Origin: CAYNTG01 sp964400105
GTDB taxonomy: Bacteria > UBP14 > UBA6098
NCBI GenBank assembly: GCA_964400105.1
Contig: CAYNTG010000018.1
Location: 1 to 35,600 of the forward strand
Length of the DNA: 35,600 bases
Direction of reading: 5' to 3'
Shown here: piece after piece, positions 34,301 to 35,600 of the stretch
Numbering within the stretch: the stretch's first letter is position 1
Layout of the letters: the number at the start of each line of letters is the position of its first letter
Made by a program: the position numbers and the translations under genes
The notes under the pieces: generated by a model
Told to the model about the DNA's origin: nothing
Databases searched by the model: none
Seen by the model: the letters and a program-made list of their open reading frames with translations, nothing else

Positions 34301-35600
34301 GATTCATGCGGAGCATAACGACACTATTCGAGTTTGCGTCGGCGGTTACGACTCGCCGGATTACTGCGAACCGAATACGCTCGAGGCGTGCTGGGAATTC
34401 TATATCGATCTTGAGGGTCCGGTAGCCGAACCCGCTTTCGATCCTTCGACGGGCGAGCCTATCGACGGGCTGATATCCGCTTGCAACGATCAGGGGTTCT
34501 GCATTCCGCTCTACGATACGCCGATTTCCCACGGCGTTGTCGAATCGACTATTGTGTTGAGGGTCGACGGCATCGACATTGGAACCGACGATCCGCAGCT
34601 AACTTATTCAGATGACACGCTTTGCTTCGTTCCGGGCACGCTCTGGGCAGATGGCGCTTCGATTACTATAGAATTGATCGCCGCCGAGGACGGCATTGGA
34701 AATACGCTTTCATCTTCAGGCCTTTCATGGACTTACACGATCGATCTCTCGCCGCCGATGCTGTCTCTCGCTACTCCGGTCGGCCCGACCGGATCGCTAA
34801 CTCCCACTATCTCGTGGAGCCTCGCGGATGCGATTGCGGGCATAGATTTCGACAGCACGATTTTCGCGATAGATTATCATCCTTCGCCCGGCACGACCTG
34901 GTTCGATATTTCGTTGCCAGCTTTTACCCACACCGGCGGCGGAAACTATCAGGTTGATGCGGCTGCGGTGCCGTTCACTATCGTCGGCGGCGATTCTGTA
35001 AGGATTTGCGTCCGTTCCGCTGATTTACCAGACCTTTGTCCGCCAAACGTCCTCGACACGTGCTGGCTTTTCTGGATTCCGACCGGCGGGCCGGTTGGCG
35101 ATATCATAGAACCGCTACCGGGGACCTATTCGGCTTGCGATCCACAGGGAATATGGATGACGGTCAGCGACATTAACGGCGTGGTTTCGTCGAGTATCAT
35201 CTTCTCCGTCAATGGAATCCGCTATATGACCGGCAGCACCGAGCTTTCATTCGCCGACGACACCTTGTTCTTCGATACGCCATCCGGTTTCTTCGTCGAT
35301 GCGGAGGTCGTTACTTGCAGCCTCGTCTATGCAGAGGATATTTATGCTAATCCTATGGAGGACACCCTTGTCTGGTCGTTCAATATCGATTTTTCGCCGC
35401 CGGAGATTTCATCGATCACGCCCGCTCCGGGCGATGTTGTCGCGTCGATATGCCCGACCGTTTCGTTCGATCTCGCGGACCTCGGCAGCGGCCTCGATGC
35501 GGCTTCGATCGATGTTACTATCGACGGAACTGATCATATCGACATCGCCGACGGACGGGTTACATGGGCCGGAGGGACTTTCAGCTTCGACCTCTGCGAC
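31380..35600 (+). CDS. Giant secreted protein with Ig-like/PKD-like and tandem repeats (3' end outside window)
   Basis: Open from a GTG at 31380 to the window edge: 1407 codons without a stop. AGGAG lies 5 bases upstream. Residues 1-18 form a signal peptide (MKYLRIVFILVFVGFCMA). After a charged segment (to about 110) comes a beta-rich domain (about 115-330) and a region with 'SVSLPTGLSVASG'-like CARDB features; then two or three PKD-like domains ('SPTTITVYGLAV', 'SPESTTTYILTVIDG') and a fibronectin-III-like domain ('PPSGLNLVYPPDD'). From about residue 785 tandem units of about 222 residues follow, each with 'AC(D/N)DQ'-like and 'CxPNxLxxCW'-like cysteine motifs. No enzymatic motif is seen. 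It is probably a surface-exposed or secreted structural protein, disulfide-bonded; the C-terminal sorting domain would lie outside the window. Confidence 0.85.
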   Translation, partial: MKYLRIVFILVFVGFCMAETGDGESSLSAEGMDLEAVRDSFMLAMPDPGVEPEAYGEWKRSYAFTMSEIRRAGRERPAEPMDFIVSNGYVTAEVCESEGGFEEGADPSGGGSYDDLTFSYPSPCDPTDWTMYYVDGSWAKTVNWCLDPEMPAPSSRWESGDTAYAIWNSWHGVYIRQEITVVSLGTVPGDNEQVMFKAIMKPADGSCHDVGCIRYYDTKLDSDDAADISTASGYTGIAEIFIAPDIPSIWRAYEGGYPPIPGALTALGILIGFEAEMPDVFWYGSWLDSHCDCDWANSDWAAEIGSIYTDSATMVKWGSRLVCEGDSSVFVTYYGIGDIVIGTDLTINAGLPTFSAGCVTVAPNPFDIDAIITNPGAFSADSVMVSISLPTGLSVASGANPQNLGAIAGYGGGGIASWSILIDPSIFGTTVCYDITVTWTGSGPVGGPITEHYCIDIPAPAEFDVVGYAEDDTLCSGECTMLHAILDTTEIPDHTWIYTWFPADFLSDPTNPHTIACPESTITYWIVATDRIDCVDTDSVTIVVEPIPTVVIGDTVICTGDILTIVPMVTPDDPGNTYLWSPDGQTTREITVSPTTITVYGLAVTSPGGCLGYDEARVIVDPIVIADAGFDQSTCLGDSIMLGGSPTGDGGDGAYSYIWELPDGLGDPAGANPNASPESTTTYILTVIDGVGCMATDTVVVNIDLPPSGLNLVYPPDDTTGMLPGYLTLDWDSAVGVAPITYDVYMDGIQVAIGLTDTYFDTVASCSENVHWMVIAQNHCGADTSELWEYSVVDCDPPWSSLIDPFDGAWTACDDQEIWLIVSDDVAIDTMSLRFTLDGIIYEITHPNLSIRDDSILVYTPSPLWSDGDTVVWSLDSLSDDLGIATFLLPRGIFYVDLSSPAAWGFYPPDGAVIGDEYPFISAWIADSLSGLDSSSVYISVDGTLYYYGFGTLSHSWDALGIGMSLWVDSTLHAIHAEHNDTIRVCVGGYDSPDYCEPNTLEACWEFYIDLEGPVAEPAFDPSTGEPIDGLISACNDQGFCIPLYDTPISHGVVESTIVLRVDGIDIGTDDPQLTYSDDTLCFVPGTLWADGASITIELIAAEDGIGNTLSSSGLSWTYTIDLSPPMLSLATPVGPTGSLTPTISWSLADAIAGIDFDSTIFAIDYHPSPGTTWFDISLPAFTHTGGGNYQVDAAAVPFTIVGGDSVRICVRSADLPDLCPPNVLDTCWLFWIPTGGPVGDIIEPLPGTYSACDPQGIWMTVSDINGVVSSSIIFSVNGIRYMTGSTELSFADDTLFFDTPSGFFVDAEVVTCSLVYAEDIYANPMEDTLVWSFNIDFSPPEISSITPAPGDVVASICPTVSFDLADLGSGLDAASIDVTIDGTDHIDIADGRVTWAGGTFSFDLCD
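33730..35600 (+). repeat. Tandem ~222-residue protein repeats
   Basis: Three units begin near 33730, 34419 and 35094. The first conserved Cys codon (in ACDDQ, ACNDQ, ACDPQ) is at 33816, 34482 and 35136, periods of 222 and 218 codons. The RVCV/RICV Cys codon is at 34335 and 35007, a period of 224 codons. The third unit runs off the window. Confidence 0.8.

Noticed and set aside
1..35600. CRISPR arrays, tRNA or rRNA genes, transposases, toxin-antitoxin pairs
   Set aside because: Reading both strands gave no regularly spaced direct repeats, no cloverleaf with a T-loop GTTCRA context, and no matching protein motifs.

Overview
This window looks like chromosomal DNA from a free-living bacterium of an uncultured, FCB-like (Fibrobacteres-Chlorobi-Bacteroidetes-type) candidate lineage. 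The reasons are three very large exported proteins, of which two visibly end in the Asn-Pro-Phe-Asn-type, FlgD-like C-terminal sorting domain used with type IX-like secretion, together with housekeeping genes that match no well-known genus. Unlike true Bacteroidetes, the region has clear AGGAGG-type ribosome binding sites and readable TTGACA/TATAAT-like promoters. The lineage is an inference; no rRNA or tRNA gene lies in the window. I see no phage, insertion sequence or CRISPR array.

Layout. 1-1319 (-): 5' part of a secreted beta-propeller protein, cut by the window edge. 1560-5816 (+): an ASKHA ATPase of the glutamate mutase MutL/GlmL type fused to a barrel-sandwich C-terminal half, then an aminotransferase with its own promoter. 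5970-8080 (+): YtxH-like protein, DUF948-like membrane protein, D-Ala-D-Ala ligase and single-strand binding protein. 8340-11404 (-): an ArsB/NhaD-type transporter followed by PTS enzyme I. 11689-13419 (+): signal peptide peptidase SppA. 13447-13758 (-): a small SufT/MIP18 protein. 13852-19248 (-): a 1798-residue secreted multidomain protein with a sorting domain. 19637-20968 (-): an exported helical-repeat protein of unknown function. 21126-23796 (-): type 4 uracil-DNA glycosylase, DnaB helicase and a membrane PH-domain protein. 24047-24697 (+): ribulose-phosphate 3-epimerase. 24897-26993 (-): an EF-G-like GTPase of the EF-G2 type. 27276-31090 (-): the compact rpmH-rnpA-yidD-yidC-mnmE operon. 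31380-35600 (+): the start of a giant secreted protein with tandem repeats of about 222 residues, running off the window.

How the genes work together. The genes at 21126-31090 serve replication, repair, ribosome and tRNA function, and membrane protein insertion. The 5970-8080 cluster joins envelope, peptidoglycan precursor and DNA-binding functions. SppA and YidC handle membrane protein quality and insertion in a cell that exports very large proteins. The most unusual items are the MutL-barrel fusion without glutamate mutase subunits nearby, a dispersed palindromic element with two intergenic copies (11496-11563 and 24725-24815), an operator-like inverted repeat on the aminotransferase promoter, two promoters placed so close to their start codons that leaderless mRNAs are likely, and the long cysteine-patterned tandem repeats of the last gene.
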